Positions 63,781 to 64,000 of a DNA stretch of 64,000 bases are shown in pieces. The notes below the pieces were generated by a model. It was given only the letters and a program-made list of their open reading frames with translations, searched no databases and had not been told where the DNA came from. Position 1 is the first letter of the stretch. Each line of letters begins with the position of its first letter. The stretch covers positions 5,282 through 69,281 of the forward strand of contig CAZGZD010000002.1 in assembly GCA_964530005.1 (NCBI GenBank), given 5' to 3'. The translations under genes were made by a program, and so were the position numbers. This DNA comes from CAZGZD01 sp964530005 (GTDB lineage Bacteria; Patescibacteriota; Microgenomatia; UBA1406; GWC2-37-13).

Positions 63781-64000
63781 ATGAAACTCAATGCACATCT
63801 CGTCAAAGCATTCACTCGCAACAAAGATGAGGGAAACCCTGCAGGGGTCCTTCTGGATGCAGAAAACCTAAGCGACAACCATATGATTAGCATCGCTGCT
63901 GAGCTTGGCTTTTCTGAATCAGCATTTGTTCAAAAATCTACCGCAGCCGATTTCAAAGTCCGATTCTTTACGGCCAAAGAGGAAGTCTCTTTATGCGGTC
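63781..64000 (+). CDS. PhzF-family isomerase/epimerase, N-terminal part (partial)
   Basis: The window ends 73 codons into the gene. LVKAFTRNKDEGNPAGVLLD is the family start, ELGFSESAFV contains the catalytic Glu of PhzF-like enzymes, and FKVRFFTAKEEVSLCGH is the next conserved segment. PhzF relatives are isomerases or epimerases acting on small molecules, most of unknown substrate. ATG 63781 follows a TATAAT (63736-63741) by 39 bases. The rest is outside the window. Confidence 0.85.
   Translation, partial: MKLNAHLVKAFTRNKDEGNPAGVLLDAENLSDNHMISIAAELGFSESAFVQKSTAADFKVRFFTAKEEVSLCG

Overview
The window looks like a piece of a Candidate Phyla Radiation (Patescibacteria) genome, most likely from the Microgenomates side. 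This is an inference from gene content, not a phylogeny. The reasons are tight packing with many 1-40 bp overlaps, few Shine-Dalgarno sequences with -10-like boxes close to start codons, a very large set of membrane glycosyltransferases, LCP and O-antigen-ligase-like proteins, DUF2079 and VirB2/VirB6-like membrane proteins, and divergent short versions of housekeeping enzymes. TGA acts as a stop (for example at the end of gyrA), so this is not the code-25 branch (Gracilibacteria/Absconditabacteria). The sequence carries one assembly gap of 100 N at 47586-47685.

Layout. 1-6.8 kb is a housekeeping block: the 3' end of gyrB, ppa, gyrA, then folD-miaA from their own promoter, and lepA convergent. 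6.8-7.2 kb is a small cupin. 7.3-31.5 kb is a large, visibly AT-rich surface-glycan region in alternating operons. A forward set (GT2, GT2-SDR fusion, GT11 fucosyltransferase, DUF268, GT-B, methyltransferase) is followed by a reverse set (GDP-mannose 3,5-epimerase homologue, second epimerase, methyltransferase, GT2-like), a reverse GT-C-like protein and GDP-L-fucose synthase. Then comes a forward set of two polytopic proteins, a MurJ-like flippase and several glycosyltransferases, then gmd, a methyltransferase and a Wzx-like flippase. Gmd, the fucose synthase and the GT11 enzyme make a complete GDP-mannose to fucosylated-glycan route. The epimerase suggests a parallel GDP-L-galactose branch.

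31.5-39.6 kb is one reverse-strand block: Xer recombinase, DUF2079 protein (split by an in-frame stop), polyprenyl-phosphate-sugar synthase-like GT2, DMT transporter, galE, tRNA-Gly, LCP protein and a GT-C. 39.7-45.3 kb holds a membrane protein that looks like a metallophosphoesterase with every metal-binding motif lost, tRNA-Leu, an FN3 surface protein, an O-antigen-ligase-like protein, mscL, a 66-residue membrane protein with a perfect Shine-Dalgarno, and a DedA-Nudix fusion. 45.3-50.3 kb is an adaptor plus RND permease pair. The permease looks broken only because two contigs with a 55-bp overlap were joined by 100 N. 50.3-60.6 kb is a cell-envelope or secretion-like region: DUF1697, VirB2-like and VirB6-like proteins divergent around a 10-bp perfect inverted repeat, an anchored protein of unknown function, a ClpC-type ATPase with a unique Asn-Gly-Thr-rich N-terminus, and a cysteine-rich surface protein. 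60.7-64 kb holds small accessory genes (two DUF1801, VF530, a TspO-DUF2177-DUF1295 operon), tRNA-Ser and the start of a PhzF-family gene.

No stretch longer than 300 bases lacks a gene. No rRNA, CRISPR array, insertion sequence or riboswitch was recognised. Family names rest on motif recognition by eye; no database search was run.
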